DNA of 22,776 bases from Nitrospirota bacterium (GCA_021795275.1 JAJYPO010000016.1:1-22776), one strand, 5' to 3'. Counted from the stretch's first letter, positions 7,862-15,539 are shown. The notes: generated by a model from the letters alone, not told the origin. Translations and numbers: made by a program.

Positions 7862-7939
7862 GCGGACAGGAAAGGGAAGAATGAAACAGGAAAGATGCAG
7901 GAGAGTTAACGGACGATCCTTCCCTCCTTTCCTGTCCGC
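7862..7939. repeat. Long imperfect inverted repeat with three ACAGGAAAG motifs
   Basis: Arms GCGGACAGGAAAGG (7862-7875) and CCTTTCCTGTCCGC (7926-7939) are perfectly complementary over 14 bp. They extend by GAAG/CTTC after a 3-base bulge, around a ~40-base loop. The motif ACAGGAAAG occurs at 7866-7874, again in direct orientation exactly 20 bases later (7886-7894), and inverted at 7927-7935. There is no T-run on either side, so it is not an ordinary terminator. It may be a regulatory binding array or the core of a structured RNA. Confidence 0.45.
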
Positions 7940-8201
7940 ATGCGACTAGGGTCGCTTTCCATGAAACCTCCGAAGACGGGTGGCTCTATCGCACGCCGAA
8001 AAAACCGGCAAGCGCTCCTGATCGAAGTTCGACCAAACTTTTCAGAGTATTTCCAAATTGGCTGTATTTGTCAAGAGAACATCGAAAAAGTGCAGGGGCG
8101 CCAATCTGTCCGGTGCGTGAACTTGAAATCATCCGAAAAAGCGCAAAACAAGGTCCTGGGTTCAGGGCGGAGATATATGGCGTGATTTTTCGATGCGCTT
8201 T

Positions 8202-8210
8202 TGCTATCCT
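8202..8210 (+). promoter_or_regulatory. Possible extended -10 promoter element
   Basis: TGCTATCCT fits an extended -10 (TGn plus TATCCT). No good -35 hexamer is seen 16-18 bases upstream. It would start a transcript near 8217 running towards the TPR-aroQ-efp operon or a small RNA. Weak evidence. Confidence 0.25.
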
Positions 8211-8495
8211 CGCAGAAGTGAAGCGGTGTCTCCCGGATGCCGCGATGACTTTCTTTTGTTCGTTGAAAACCGAAGATATCGGGTTGGAAGAGGGAGTCTC
8301 TTTTGTAAAATCTCCGACGGGATCACCGCATGGAAAGCAAGGCTGGACAGGCCCTCAGAGCCTGTGGAATCAACGTTCGTTGAATCTGACGTCGTCGCAG
8401 GAACCCGCCGGAGGGCGCAAACCCCGCCGGAATCCCTTTCCTTCCGGGGGGAGGATGTCATCCCCTTCCCTGCTATGCTGTTCCCCAATCTGTAG

Positions 8496-8517
8496 GCCAC
8501 AAAAAGGCCGTTTTTTC
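8496..8517 (+). terminator. Weak terminator-like hairpin
   Basis: GGCC-ACAAAAA-GGCC followed by G and six T. The stem is only 4 bp, though all G-C, with a 7-base loop. If real, it would end a transcript of about 300 bases starting at the extended -10 at 8202, an arrangement that could define a small RNA. Confidence 0.25.
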
Positions 8518-8767
8518 AGGATCGGCGTGAGCGAAGCGAGAACCGGAAGAGAGGTTGTCGTCTGCGACCGCCCTCTCCCGGTGAAATTTGATTCGGCGGG
8601 CCAGCTTGTAGTGTGAAAAACGGTATTTTCGGGAGAACACGGTGAAAGATCGGGAATTTCATTTCCGGAGACGGGGCGAATCGGCCTGGCTCCAGCCCGC
8701 TCGCGTCTCCAGTCTTGGAAGCGGGGCTTCCCGGTCCGGTCTGTCATCCTTTTACCTGGCGGCTTGA

Positions 8768-10216
8768 ATGAATCAGGATGAACTGAAGGTTCTGGAAGAT
8801 CGGATCAAGGCCAATCCAAAAAGCCGCTCCTTTCTCCAGCTGGCCGAGGCCTATATCGAGGCCGGACGACGCAAGGAAGCACTCGAGCTCCTCAAGAACG
8901 GGGAGGAATACTACCCCTATTACCTGGCCGCCCGCATCGCCTACGGGAAGCTTCTCCGTGAGGAAGGGGAGGCCGACCCCGCGATCGAACAGTTCGAGTT
9001 CGTGAACCGGACGATCCCCGACAACCTCCTGGCCCTCAAGAATCTGGCGGAGCTCTATCTGGACAAGGACCGATTCTCCGAGTCGAAGGCCATGGCGGAC
9101 GCGGCCATGGCCCTCTCCCCCAACGATCCGGAAATGACCGAGGTCCTGGCCAGAATCGAAAAAATGACTCAGGGAGCCACCGCTTCCGCTCCGTCCCCTG
9201 CCTCCCCGGATCTCTCTCCCCCGCTTCCGGACATGTTCAGCAAGGAAGAGACGATCGTGGAGATGCCCCACGAACTCTTCGCCCAGGCCGCCGAAGAGCG
9301 GCAGGAGCCCCCAGAACCTGAACCGGACTTTCCCCCCCAGCCGATCGAAACGGAAGAGGCTCTCCCCCCGGAAATCGTCGAGCCTTCGGCCCCCGAGGCA
9401 CCGGAGATCCCCACTCCCGAACCGGAACCGGTTGCCTCCGCCTCGGCCTCCCATCTCCCCCAGACGGAGACGATGGGAGATCTCCTCTTCGACCAGGGCC
9501 ATCTCGACGAGGCCCTCGGAATCTATGAGGCGGTACAGGAACGGGATTCCGAAAGTCCCACACTTCCCGAAAAGATCCGCCAGGTGAAGACATTGCTCGG
9601 GATGATCGAGGAGCCTGTCTCCGAGATCTCCGCTCCGACCGCAGAACCCTTTCCGGCCGGGGAGCCGGCACCTCCGGCGGCACCGGAAGAACAGGAGCCG
9701 GAACCGGAATCGATGGAAATGCCACCCCCGCTTCCCGAGCCGGAACTCCCCGGAGAGCCCTTCACTCTTTCCGAGCCCCCCCGCGTCTTCGAAGCCCCGG
9801 CCTCCCGGCCGGAACCGGTTTTCCCCTCCGCCCCTTCTTCCCCTGTTGGGATCGAGGGATTGACGGGAACGATCATCGGGAAGATACGGGACCGGATGGG
9901 CCGGGATCTGATCGGATACGTCAGGATGACCCTGGACGGGCTATCCGCCGAGGCGAGCGACACCGGGCACTGGGCGGACGTCCTGGCCGCCGAGGGAATG
10001 GAGATCGTCCGGGCCGTGACCGACATGACCCGCATGCTGAACTGGGGCGAACTGCAGGGAACGGTCGTCTGGATGGATCACGCCGTCCTCTACGGCCTTC
10101 CCGTCGACCGCAACGAGGCCCTCTTTCTGGCCTTGAAGCCCGGCGCGAACGTGGGCCTCTGCCGCATTCTGGTCTCCCAGGCGATCGAGGCCTCCCGGGG
10201 GAGCGACCGAGGGTGA
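8768..10216 (+). CDS. TPR protein with C-terminal Roadblock/LC7-like domain
   Basis: 482 residues in four parts. Residues 1-130 are tetratricopeptide repeats (FLQLAEAYIEAGRRKEALELL; NLLALKNLAELYLDKDRFSES). Residues ~135-230 are a Pro/Glu/Ala-rich linker. A further TPR-like unit (MGDLLFDQGHLDEALGIYEA) lies near 235-280, followed by a second Pro/Glu-rich linker. Residues ~360-478 look like a Roadblock/LC7 domain: DLIGYVRMTLDGLSAE near the start and LKPGANVGLCRILVSQAIEA at the end. Such domains regulate small GTPases and motility or polarity modules; here the partner is unknown and no GTPase gene is adjacent. ATG 8768 directly follows a TGA and has only a weak GGCGGC ribosome binding site. Its stop overlaps the aroQ GTG by 3 bases (GTGA), indicating coupled translation. 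The proline-rich linkers may make it dependent on EF-P, encoded two genes downstream. Confidence 0.75.
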   Translation: MNQDELKVLEDRIKANPKSRSFLQLAEAYIEAGRRKEALELLKNGEEYYPYYLAARIAYGKLLREEGEADPAIEQFEFVNRTIPDNLLALKNLAELYLDKDRFSESKAMADAAMALSPNDPEMTEVLARIEKMTQGATASAPSPASPDLSPPLPDMFSKEETIVEMPHELFAQAAEERQEPPEPEPDFPPQPIETEEALPPEIVEPSAPEAPEIPTPEPEPVASASASHLPQTETMGDLLFDQGHLDEALGIYEAVQERDSESPTLPEKIRQVKTLLGMIEEPVSEISAPTAEPFPAGEPAPPAAPEEQEPEPESMEMPPPLPEPELPGEPFTLSEPPRVFEAPASRPEPVFPSAPSSPVGIEGLTGTIIGKIRDRMGRDLIGYVRMTLDGLSAEASDTGHWADVLAAEGMEIVRAVTDMTRMLNWGELQGTVVWMDHAVLYGLPVDRNEALFLALKPGANVGLCRILVSQAIEASRGSDRG

Positions 10217-10677
10217 CGCGGATCCTGATTCTCCAGGGCCCGAACCTGAACCGCCTCGGAACCCGGGAGCCCGACCAGTATGGACGGAAGACCCTCGAGG
10301 AGATCCACGGGGAGATCGCCCGGATGGGAGAGCGCGACGGATTTTCCCCCGTCTTCTTCCAGTCGAACCACGAGGGAGGCCTGGTCGACCGGATCCATCA
10401 GGCCAGCCTGGACGGGACGGCCGGGATCGTGGCCAATCTCGGGGCCTACACCCACACCAGCGTGGCGATCCGGGACGCATTCCTTTCCGTCGGCCTCCCG
10501 GTCATCGAAGTGCATCTTTCGAACGTATACCGCCGGGAATCCTTCCGGCACAAAAGCCTGATCAGCGACATTGCCGTCGGCGTGATCGGAGGGCTGGGGT
10601 CCGCCGTCTACCGCCTGGGCATCCTGGGCCTTCTCGACTGGCTCGAAAACCGGTCTCCGAAGTCCCCGCCCCCCTGA
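10213..10677 (+). CDS. aroQ: 3-dehydroquinate dehydratase, type II
   Basis: AroQ converts 3-dehydroquinate to 3-dehydroshikimate in the shikimate pathway (cytoplasmic dodecamer in the family). At 154 residues it is close to the usual ~145-150. Motifs: ILILQGPNLNRLGTREPDQYG containing the catalytic Tyr and Arg, FFQSNHEGGLVDRIH, NLGAYTHTSVAIRDA for substrate binding, and EVHLSNVYRRESFRHKS with the catalytic His. The start is GTG 10213, overlapping the stop of the TPR gene. efp starts 46 bases downstream, the familiar aroQ-efp-accB-accC order. Confidence 0.95.
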   Translation: MTRILILQGPNLNRLGTREPDQYGRKTLEEIHGEIARMGERDGFSPVFFQSNHEGGLVDRIHQASLDGTAGIVANLGAYTHTSVAIRDAFLSVGLPVIEVHLSNVYRRESFRHKSLISDIAVGVIGGLGSAVYRLGILGLLDWLENRSPKSPPP

Positions 10678-10723
10678 AGAACAACCAACCCTCCGGACGA
10701 CCCGGAGAAATCAAGGAGCATGC

Positions 10724-11299
10724 ATGGCCGTTATCGTCACCAGCGATTTTCGCGGTGGAGCAAGACTCGAAGTGGACGGGGAACCCTATTTCATCGTCGA
10801 ATTCCAGCACGTCAAGCCGGGAAAAGGCGGCGCCTTTGTCCGGACGAAGCTCAAGAACATGAAGACCGGCCTGGTCATCGAGCGGACCTTCCGCTCGGGC
10901 GAAAAGTTCGACGTGCCCGATGTCGAGGAAAAGTCGATGCAGTTTCTTTATGCCCAGGGTGAGGACTACGTCTTCATGGACACCGACACCTACGAGCAGA
11001 TCACCCTGTCGAAAAAGGAGCTGGGAGACCGGATCCTTTTCCTGAAGGAGCAGATGCCGGTCAGCATCCTCTTCTACAAGGACAAGCCCATCACGATCGA
11101 CCTTCCGACCTTCGTCGATCTGGCCATCGTCGAAACCGACCCCGCCCGGAAGGGAGACACGGCCTCGGGCGGTTCCAAGCCGGCCAAGGTCGAAACCGGG
11201 GCCACGGTCAAGGTTCCCTTCCACCTCCAGGAAGGGGATGTGATCAAGGTGGACACCCGGACGTCGGAGTACATCGAACGGGTCCGGGCCGCAAATTGA
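10724..11299 (+). CDS. efp: Translation elongation factor P
   Basis: EF-P binds the ribosome between the P and E sites and relieves stalling on polyproline stretches. At 191 residues it has all three beta-barrel domains. The N-terminal KOW-like domain includes HVKPGKGGAFVRTKLKNM with Lys34 at the tip of the loop, the residue modified in lysine-type EF-P. The OB domains follow, ending in GDVIKVDTRTSEYIERV. ATG 10724 is preceded by AAGGAG with a 5-base gap. No modification gene (epmA/epmB or ymfI type) lies in the window, so the modification state is unknown. Confidence 0.96.
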   Translation: MAVIVTSDFRGGARLEVDGEPYFIVEFQHVKPGKGGAFVRTKLKNMKTGLVIERTFRSGEKFDVPDVEEKSMQFLYAQGEDYVFMDTDTYEQITLSKKELGDRILFLKEQMPVSILFYKDKPITIDLPTFVDLAIVETDPARKGDTASGGSKPAKVETGATVKVPFHLQEGDVIKVDTRTSEYIERVRAAN

Positions 11300-11328
11300 C
11301 GGCACCCAACAGCGAGGACGCGCCAAGG

Positions 11329-11793
11329 ATGAACAACGAAGACATCAGGGAGATTCTGGAACTCGTGCGGGAGCACAACCTGCTCTCCTTCGAGTTCGAG
11401 CGGGACGGGGCCCGTCTCCGGATCCAGCGTTCCCCCTTCCAGGGCTCCTTCCAGGCGATCTCCGAGCCCGGGGAGCTTCCCCGGGCGGGAACCAACCCCC
11501 TTCTCCCAGTCGCCCCCCAGCCCTCCCGTCCGGAATCGGTGCGGACCATCACCTCCCCCATCGTGGGAACCTTCTACCGCTCCTCCTCGCCGGACGCCGC
11601 TCCCTACGTGGAGGCCGGAAGCGCCGTCGCCAAGGGGCAGATCCTCTGCATCATCGAGGCGATGAAACTGATGAACGAAATCGAATCCGAGATAGAGGGA
11701 ACGGTCCGGGCCTTCCTGGTCGAGAACGGCCAGCCGGTAGAGTATGGAACCCCCCTCATCGAGGTCGACACGAAGGTGGAAGAAGCCTCCTGA
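11329..11793 (+). CDS. accB: Biotin carboxyl carrier protein of acetyl-CoA carboxylase
   Basis: AccB carries biotin between the carboxylase and transferase halves of acetyl-CoA carboxylase, the first step of fatty acid synthesis. The C-terminal biotinyl domain has CIIEAMKLMNEIES with the biotinylated Lys in AMKLM. The domain is preceded by SPIVGTFYRSSSPDAAPYVEAG and a Pro/Ser-rich linker. I prefer ATG 11329, because MNNEDIREILELV is how the family normally begins and GAGG lies upstream. An in-frame TTG at 11296, overlapping the efp stop, would add 11 residues and has no ribosome binding site. The stop overlaps the accC ATG by one base. Confidence 0.93.
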   Translation: MNNEDIREILELVREHNLLSFEFERDGARLRIQRSPFQGSFQAISEPGELPRAGTNPLLPVAPQPSRPESVRTITSPIVGTFYRSSSPDAAPYVEAGSAVAKGQILCIIEAMKLMNEIESEIEGTVRAFLVENGQPVEYGTPLIEVDTKVEEAS

Positions 11794-13190
11794 TGGCCAC
11801 CCCCGCCAAACGTCTCTTCAGAAAGGTTCTGGTCGCCAACCGGGGCGAGATTGCCGTCCGGGTGATCCGGGCCTGTCGCGACCTCGGACTGTCCACGGTC
11901 GCCATCTACTCGACCGCCGACAGGACGGCCCTTCATGTCCAGATGGCCGACGAGGCGGTCTGCGTGGGCCCTCCCGAAGGGCACGGCAGCTACCGGAACA
12001 TCCCCAACATCATCAGCGCCGCCGAGATCTCCCAGGCCGACGCCATCCATCCCGGTTACGGATTCCTCTCCGAGAACGCCCACTTCGCCGAGATCTGCCA
12101 TGCCGCCGGGATCGTCTTCATCGGCCCCTCGCCGGAAACGATCTCCCTCATGGGAGACAAGGCCCGGGCAAAGGCCTTGATGCGGGAAGCAGGTGTTCCG
12201 GTGGTTCCCGGCAGCATCGGCACCATCTCCTCCGAATCCGACGGCCTCGACGTCGCCGCCGAAATCGGCTACCCCCTCATCATCAAGGCCTCCGGGGGCG
12301 GAGGCGGACGGGGCATGCGGATCGTCACCTCCCCCGAGGAGTTCTCAAACGCCTTCCAGACCGCCCAGACCGAGGCGCTCCAGGCCTTCGGGAACAAGGA
12401 AGTCTACATCGAGCGCTTCTTCATCAACCCGCGCCACATTGAAATCCAGGTGCTGGGAGACGGAAAAGGGGAGATCCTGACCTTCGGGGAGCGGGACTGC
12501 TCCATCCAGCGTCGCCATCAGAAACTCCTGGAGGAGGCGCCCTCCCCCTTCATCACCGCGGCGCTGCGATCGGCCATGAGCCAGGCGGCCATCGCCGCCT
12601 CGAAGGCGGCGGACTACGTGAATGCCGGAACGGTGGAGTTTCTCGTGGACCCGGAGGAACGATTCTTTTTCATCGAGATGAACACCCGCATCCAGGTCGA
12701 ACATCCGGTGACCGAGTCGATCTTCCGCTACGATCTGGTCAAGGCCCAGATCCAGGTGGCGCTGGGGGAACCCATTCCTTCCCCTCCGGCCCGTCCCGAG
12801 GGACACGCGATCGAATGCCGGATCAACGCGGAGGATCCCTGGACCTTCACCCCATCGCCCGGGACCATCACCCGCCTCGTCCTGCCGGGAGGGCCCGGGA
12901 TCCGGGTCGATACCGCCGCCTACCAGGGAGCGCTCATTCCCCCGCACTACGACAGCCTCGTGGCCAAGGTCATTGCCACCGGACGAAACCGGGAAGAGGC
13001 GCTGGACCGCATGGCCCGCGCCCTGACCGAGATGCGGATCGAAGGGATCAAGACCACCATCCCCTTCCATCTGGAGGTGCTCCGGGACCCTACCTTCCGC
13101 TCCGGCCGCTACTCCACCTCTTTCGTGGAGCATTTCATGGAGAGGCGCGCCCAGGAATCCGGAAACGACCTCTCCGACGCCGACGAATGA
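11793..13190 (+). CDS. accC: Biotin carboxylase subunit of acetyl-CoA carboxylase
   Basis: AccC uses ATP and bicarbonate to carboxylate the biotin on AccB. The 465 residues include the N-terminal KVLVANRGEIAVRVIRAC, AIHPGYGFLSENA, and the ATP-grasp glycine loop KASGGGGGRGM. They also include GERDCSIQRRHQKLLEEAPSP and FIEMNTRIQVEHPVTE with the catalytic Glu/Asn/Arg residues, and a C-terminal IECRINAEDP. The ATG at 11793 shares a base with the accB stop (TGATG), so translation is coupled. Related carboxylases, such as 2-oxoglutarate or pyruvate carboxylase subunits, have similar sequence, but the accB partner next door fixes the assignment. Confidence 0.95.
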   Translation: MATPAKRLFRKVLVANRGEIAVRVIRACRDLGLSTVAIYSTADRTALHVQMADEAVCVGPPEGHGSYRNIPNIISAAEISQADAIHPGYGFLSENAHFAEICHAAGIVFIGPSPETISLMGDKARAKALMREAGVPVVPGSIGTISSESDGLDVAAEIGYPLIIKASGGGGGRGMRIVTSPEEFSNAFQTAQTEALQAFGNKEVYIERFFINPRHIEIQVLGDGKGEILTFGERDCSIQRRHQKLLEEAPSPFITAALRSAMSQAAIAASKAADYVNAGTVEFLVDPEERFFFIEMNTRIQVEHPVTESIFRYDLVKAQIQVALGEPIPSPPARPEGHAIECRINAEDPWTFTPSPGTITRLVLPGGPGIRVDTAAYQGALIPPHYDSLVAKVIATGRNREEALDRMARALTEMRIEGIKTTIPFHLEVLRDPTFRSGRYSTSFVEHFMERRAQESGNDLSDADE

Positions 13191-13194
13191 GTCG

Positions 13195-13845
13195 ATGACG
13201 GCCTTTCCCAAACTTCTCTATCTCTCCGGAACCCAGGACTTTCCGGGGACGGACGCCTTCGAGCGCCGCCTCCGGGACCTCCTCGCCGCCGGACTTCCCT
13301 GGTTTCAGCTTCGCGACAAGGCCCTGGACGACCGGGCCCTCTTCGACCTTGCCGTGAAGATCCGCGAATGGACCCAAAGAGCCGGATGCCTCTTCACCGT
13401 CAACGACCGGACCGACATCGCCCTTCTCTCGGGGGCCGACGGCGTCCACCTGGGGCAGACCGACCTCTCCGCCCTGGAGCCTTCCTTCGTCCGACCCCGA
13501 CCCGACTTTCACCTGGGGATCTCGACCCACAACGGAGCCGAGGTGATGCGGGCCCTGACCGTGGGACCCGACTATCTGGGCGTCGGTCCGATCTTTCCCA
13601 CCCGGACGAAGGAGACGGGGGTTCCTCCCAGGGGTCCCGGCGCCCTTCACGAAACCCGCGCCCTCTCCCCCCTCCCCCTCGTCGCCATCGGGGGAGTAAC
13701 CCCGGACAATGGCCGGGAGCTTCTTGAAGCGGGGGCCGACACCCTGGCCATCAGTGGCGTTCTCACCCGGTCGGAGGATCCGGTGGCCCTCCTCGCAACC
13801 TTTCTCAGCCTGGTGGCGTCGCCTCCAGGCCTCGCCCCGGCATGA
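13195..13845 (+). CDS. thiE: Thiamine phosphate synthase
   Basis: ThiE joins the pyrimidine and thiazole phosphates to make thiamine monophosphate. The 216-residue TIM-barrel shows FQLRDKALDDR near residue 38, FTVNDRTDIALLSGADGVHLGQTDL and LGISTHNGAEV (GxSxH). It continues with YLGVGPIFPTRTKE and LVAIGGVTPDN, all in the usual order. The closely related TenI aminotransferase-like branch is the main alternative; the complete pyrophosphate-site motifs favour ThiE. ATG 13195 is only 4 bases after the accC stop with no strong ribosome binding site, so it probably depends on coupling. The stop overlaps the next gene by 4 bases (ATGA). Confidence 0.85.
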   Translation: MTAFPKLLYLSGTQDFPGTDAFERRLRDLLAAGLPWFQLRDKALDDRALFDLAVKIREWTQRAGCLFTVNDRTDIALLSGADGVHLGQTDLSALEPSFVRPRPDFHLGISTHNGAEVMRALTVGPDYLGVGPIFPTRTKETGVPPRGPGALHETRALSPLPLVAIGGVTPDNGRELLEAGADTLAISGVLTRSEDPVALLATFLSLVASPPGLAPA

Positions 13846-14630
13846 CCCTCACACTCGTCGTCCCCACCTATAACGAGGGAGAGAACGCCGTCCTTCTCGT
13901 TTCGGCCCTCTGCCGCGAGATGGAGAAGTCCGGCCGGCCGGACTATGAAATCCTCTTCGTCGACGACAGCACCGACGGGACCCCCCTCCTCCTCGAAGCC
14001 CTCTCCCGGGACAATCCGGTCGTCCGCTTCGTCCACCGCTCCGGCGAACGGGGACTGGGGACGGCGATCGTCCGGGGCTTCGCCGAGGCCCGCGGATCTG
14101 TCATTGCGGTCATGGACGGCGATCTCCAGCATCCCCCCTCCCTCATCCCCGCCATGATGGAGGAGATCGAACGGGGGGCCGACCTGGTCCTCCCCTCCCG
14201 CTTCCTTCCGGGAGGAAGCGACGGGGGACTCACCCTCCCCCGAAAGATCGTCTCCCTCGTGGCACGCATGCTGGCCAGGGTTCTCCTCTCCCGGGTGCGT
14301 CCCTCCTCCGATCCGACCGGAGGAGTCTTCATGCTCCGACGGGAGGTTGTCGACGGCCTCCGCTTCGACGCGGGAAGCTGGAAGATCCTGATCGAGGTTC
14401 TCGTCCGGGGATGCTACGGACGGGTGGTGGAAATCCCTTACCGCTTCCGGGCCCGGGATCTCGGAACCTCCAAGATGTCCGCCCGTGCCCAGGCCGATTA
14501 CCTCTTCCACATCCTGCGCCTTTTCGCAGGGATCGGACCCGGAAAAAGGACGCGCCCCTGCCGGAAGGAGCCTTCCTTCGGGCGGGATCTTTCCGGATCA
14601 CAGGATACGGGAAGCAATCCCTCCTGCTGA
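13842..14630 (+). CDS. Family 2 glycosyltransferase, dolichol-phosphate-mannose-synthase-like
   Basis: This 262-residue GT-A enzyme resembles polyprenyl/dolichol-phosphate sugar transferases, which load a sugar from a nucleotide donor onto a membrane polyprenyl phosphate. Motifs: LVVPTYNEGENA at the N terminus, ILFVDDSTDGT for nucleotide binding, and VIAVMDGDLQHPP with the metal-binding DxD-like residues. LVLPSRFLPGG and a C-terminal YRFRARDLGTSKMS (the typical 'R..G.SK') follow. There are no C-terminal membrane helices, so it is the soluble DPM1 type. The start overlaps thiE (ATGA). The last ~35 residues (after GIGPGKRTRP) look non-conserved, and a second coding-like frame begins there. Confidence 0.85.
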   Translation: MTLTLVVPTYNEGENAVLLVSALCREMEKSGRPDYEILFVDDSTDGTPLLLEALSRDNPVVRFVHRSGERGLGTAIVRGFAEARGSVIAVMDGDLQHPPSLIPAMMEEIERGADLVLPSRFLPGGSDGGLTLPRKIVSLVARMLARVLLSRVRPSSDPTGGVFMLRREVVDGLRFDAGSWKILIEVLVRGCYGRVVEIPYRFRARDLGTSKMSARAQADYLFHILRLFAGIGPGKRTRPCRKEPSFGRDLSGSQDTGSNPSC

Positions 14631-14874
14631 GGCCCGGGAAGAGATCTTTTCCCCCGCCATCCCTTCGGAGGCGACCCGAACGAAAGCCGTCACCCACCGA
14701 ATCCGCGAAGATCTTCCGGACCAGACCTTCGGGGTCCCTGGAAAACGTGGGATCCCTCCCCAAAACGTCATGCAGGCGGGAAAGAACGAGGCGGCACGCT
14801 TCACCATGCTGACCCGGAGCACGCCCTTCCAGCAGAAAGTCCGGGAACTCCTGGGGGTCAGCCAGAACCTTTGA
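14485..14874 (+). CDS. Uncertain ORF or gene remnant overlapping the glycosyltransferase end
   Basis: In the +1 frame relative to the glycosyltransferase, an open frame continues to TGA 14872-14874. Over its last 67 codons (from 14671) I count G or C at 50 third positions against 31 second positions, the pattern of real coding DNA in GC-rich genomes. However, the only standard start before 14770 is a GTG at 14485, deep inside the glycosyltransferase, and no ribosome binding site is evident. The C-terminal residues (LPDQTFGVPGKRGIPPQNV ... VRELLGVSQNL) match no family I recognise. It may be a small gene with an unusual start, a 5'-decayed gene, or a domain once fused to the glycosyltransferase by a frameshift. 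Confidence 0.3.
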   Translation: MPRPITSSTSCAFSQGSDPEKGRAPAGRSLPSGGIFPDHRIREAIPPAEAREEIFSPAIPSEATRTKAVTHRIREDLPDQTFGVPGKRGIPPQNVMQAGKNEAARFTMLTRSTPFQQKVRELLGVSQNL

Positions 14875-14911
14875 ACGTCGTCAGAGTCTTCAGAGTCAAA
14901 AAAATGAATAA

Positions 14912-14933
14912 TTGTCACATCTGACAAGTTTTT
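14912..14933 (+). terminator. Probable terminator of the TPR-aroQ-efp-acc-thiE operon
   Basis: TTGTCA-CATC-TGACAA followed by G and five T: a 6-bp stem with a 4-base loop and a T-run. It is modest in strength but correctly placed about 40 bases after the last plus-strand frame and before the minus-strand lipoprotein unit. Confidence 0.5.
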
Positions 14934-15084
14934 CCGCTGTTTTTACTTTTGGAAGTCTGGTTTGAGGATTCCGATAACGGTTGGCATTCGGTCCTATCTA
15001 TTGTGATTTTCGTCTCCGGAAGAAGCAAAGAAAGCAGCCATCGATGAGAAATTCGTGGTTCGACCTGCTTCGCTTCACAAAATG

Positions 15085-15128
15085 AAAAATCAAAAACGCC
15101 CCTCCGGATTGTCATCTGGAGAGGCGTT
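15085..15128 (-). terminator. Rho-independent terminator of the lipoprotein gene
   Basis: On the minus strand AACGCC-T-CTCC ... GGAG-G-GGCGTT forms a 10-bp stem with one mismatch, immediately followed by TTTGATTTTT. It sits about 50 bases beyond the stop codon of the lipoprotein gene. Confidence 0.8.
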
Positions 15129-15180
15129 GATCGTAATTGACGCCGTTTTTGTCAAATCATTGAGCAAAAAGGTGAATCAA

Positions 15181-15498
15181 TCACTGGCAAACAGCAGAGG
15201 CTCTTACTTTATAAAGTTGTACAATACCCAAAAAATCTCTCGTGCTGAGCTGGGTCTGAACATCGGTCAATTTTCCGCTGGAGCATTTCGACAGGAGCTC
15301 CTGATTCGCTTTCTGAGTGAGGTCTTTAGGGGCCACCAGATGCAAAATCCCAAGATCTCCGGAGACGGTCACCTTGACGGCCTGTCCCGAAGATGCATTT
15401 TCGATTTCCGAAATGGAGCTTGAATTAAGAGACACGCATCCACCCAAGAATCCAAGACAGATTGTCGACAATGCGATGCTTTGCCAAAGTTTTTTCAT
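15181..15498 (-). CDS. Small predicted outer-envelope lipoprotein, function unknown
   Basis: The 105-residue product starts MKKLWQSIALSTICLGFLGGC: a positively charged N terminus, a hydrophobic core and a lipobox LGGC with Cys21 as the lipidation site. It is therefore predicted to be exported and lipid-anchored. The mature part is about 85 residues with only two further cysteines (KCSSGK and the penultimate residue), which might form a disulfide. The segment LTDVQTQLSTRDFLGIVQLY looks like a conserved core, but I do not recognise the family. AAGGAGG lies 5 bases before the ATG. The gene has its own candidate promoter and terminator, and its codons are more AT-rich than those of neighbours, suggesting lateral acquisition or different constraints. 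Confidence 0.75.
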   Translation of the reverse strand: MKKLWQSIALSTICLGFLGGCVSLNSSSISEIENASSGQAVKVTVSGDLGILHLVAPKDLTQKANQELLSKCSSGKLTDVQTQLSTRDFLGIVQLYKVRASAVCQ

Positions 15499-15539
15499 CC
15501 ATTCCTCCTTATTGATTTAAGTTATGATAAAAACAACAT

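Larger units (their letters stand above)
7853..8767. other. About 0.9 kb apparently non-coding region
   Basis: No ORF here shows a recognisable family, a good ribosome binding site and coding-like base use together. The open frames (such as 8068-8616 plus and 8370-8747 minus) have mixed composition and unconvincing starts. The region holds the long hairpin at 7862-7939 and two extended -10-like motifs, TGCTATCCT (8202-8210) and TGCTATGCT (8471-8479). It also has small stems (CAGGC/GCCTG near 8349-8366, CAACG/CGTTG near 8372) and a weak terminator-like site near 8496. Near the right end, GGAGAC/GTCTCC with GCGA/TCGC can form a stem around 8665-8710. It presumably contains the promoter of the downstream operon and perhaps a small RNA. 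Confidence 0.5.
14877..15180. other. AT-richer non-coding stretch between two transcription units
   Basis: This stretch holds the plus-strand terminator near 14912 and the minus-strand terminator at 15085-15128. I see no other gene; the short ORFs here (for example minus 14915-15115) have no family likeness and no good start. Base composition is clearly more AT-rich than the operon to the left. Confidence 0.6.

Noticed and set aside
8395..8445. GEMM (c-di-GMP) riboswitch-like stretch with GGCGCAAACCCC and repeated CCGCCGGA
   Set aside because: The order and content of the conserved GEMM elements (GGCAAACC then ACGCAAAGCC) do not fit; the likeness is limited to GC-rich hairpin arms and one CAAA.
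8068..8616. 182-codon plus-strand ORF in the intergenic gap
   Set aside because: TTG start without a ribosome binding site, no coding-like third-position bias, no recognisable motifs.
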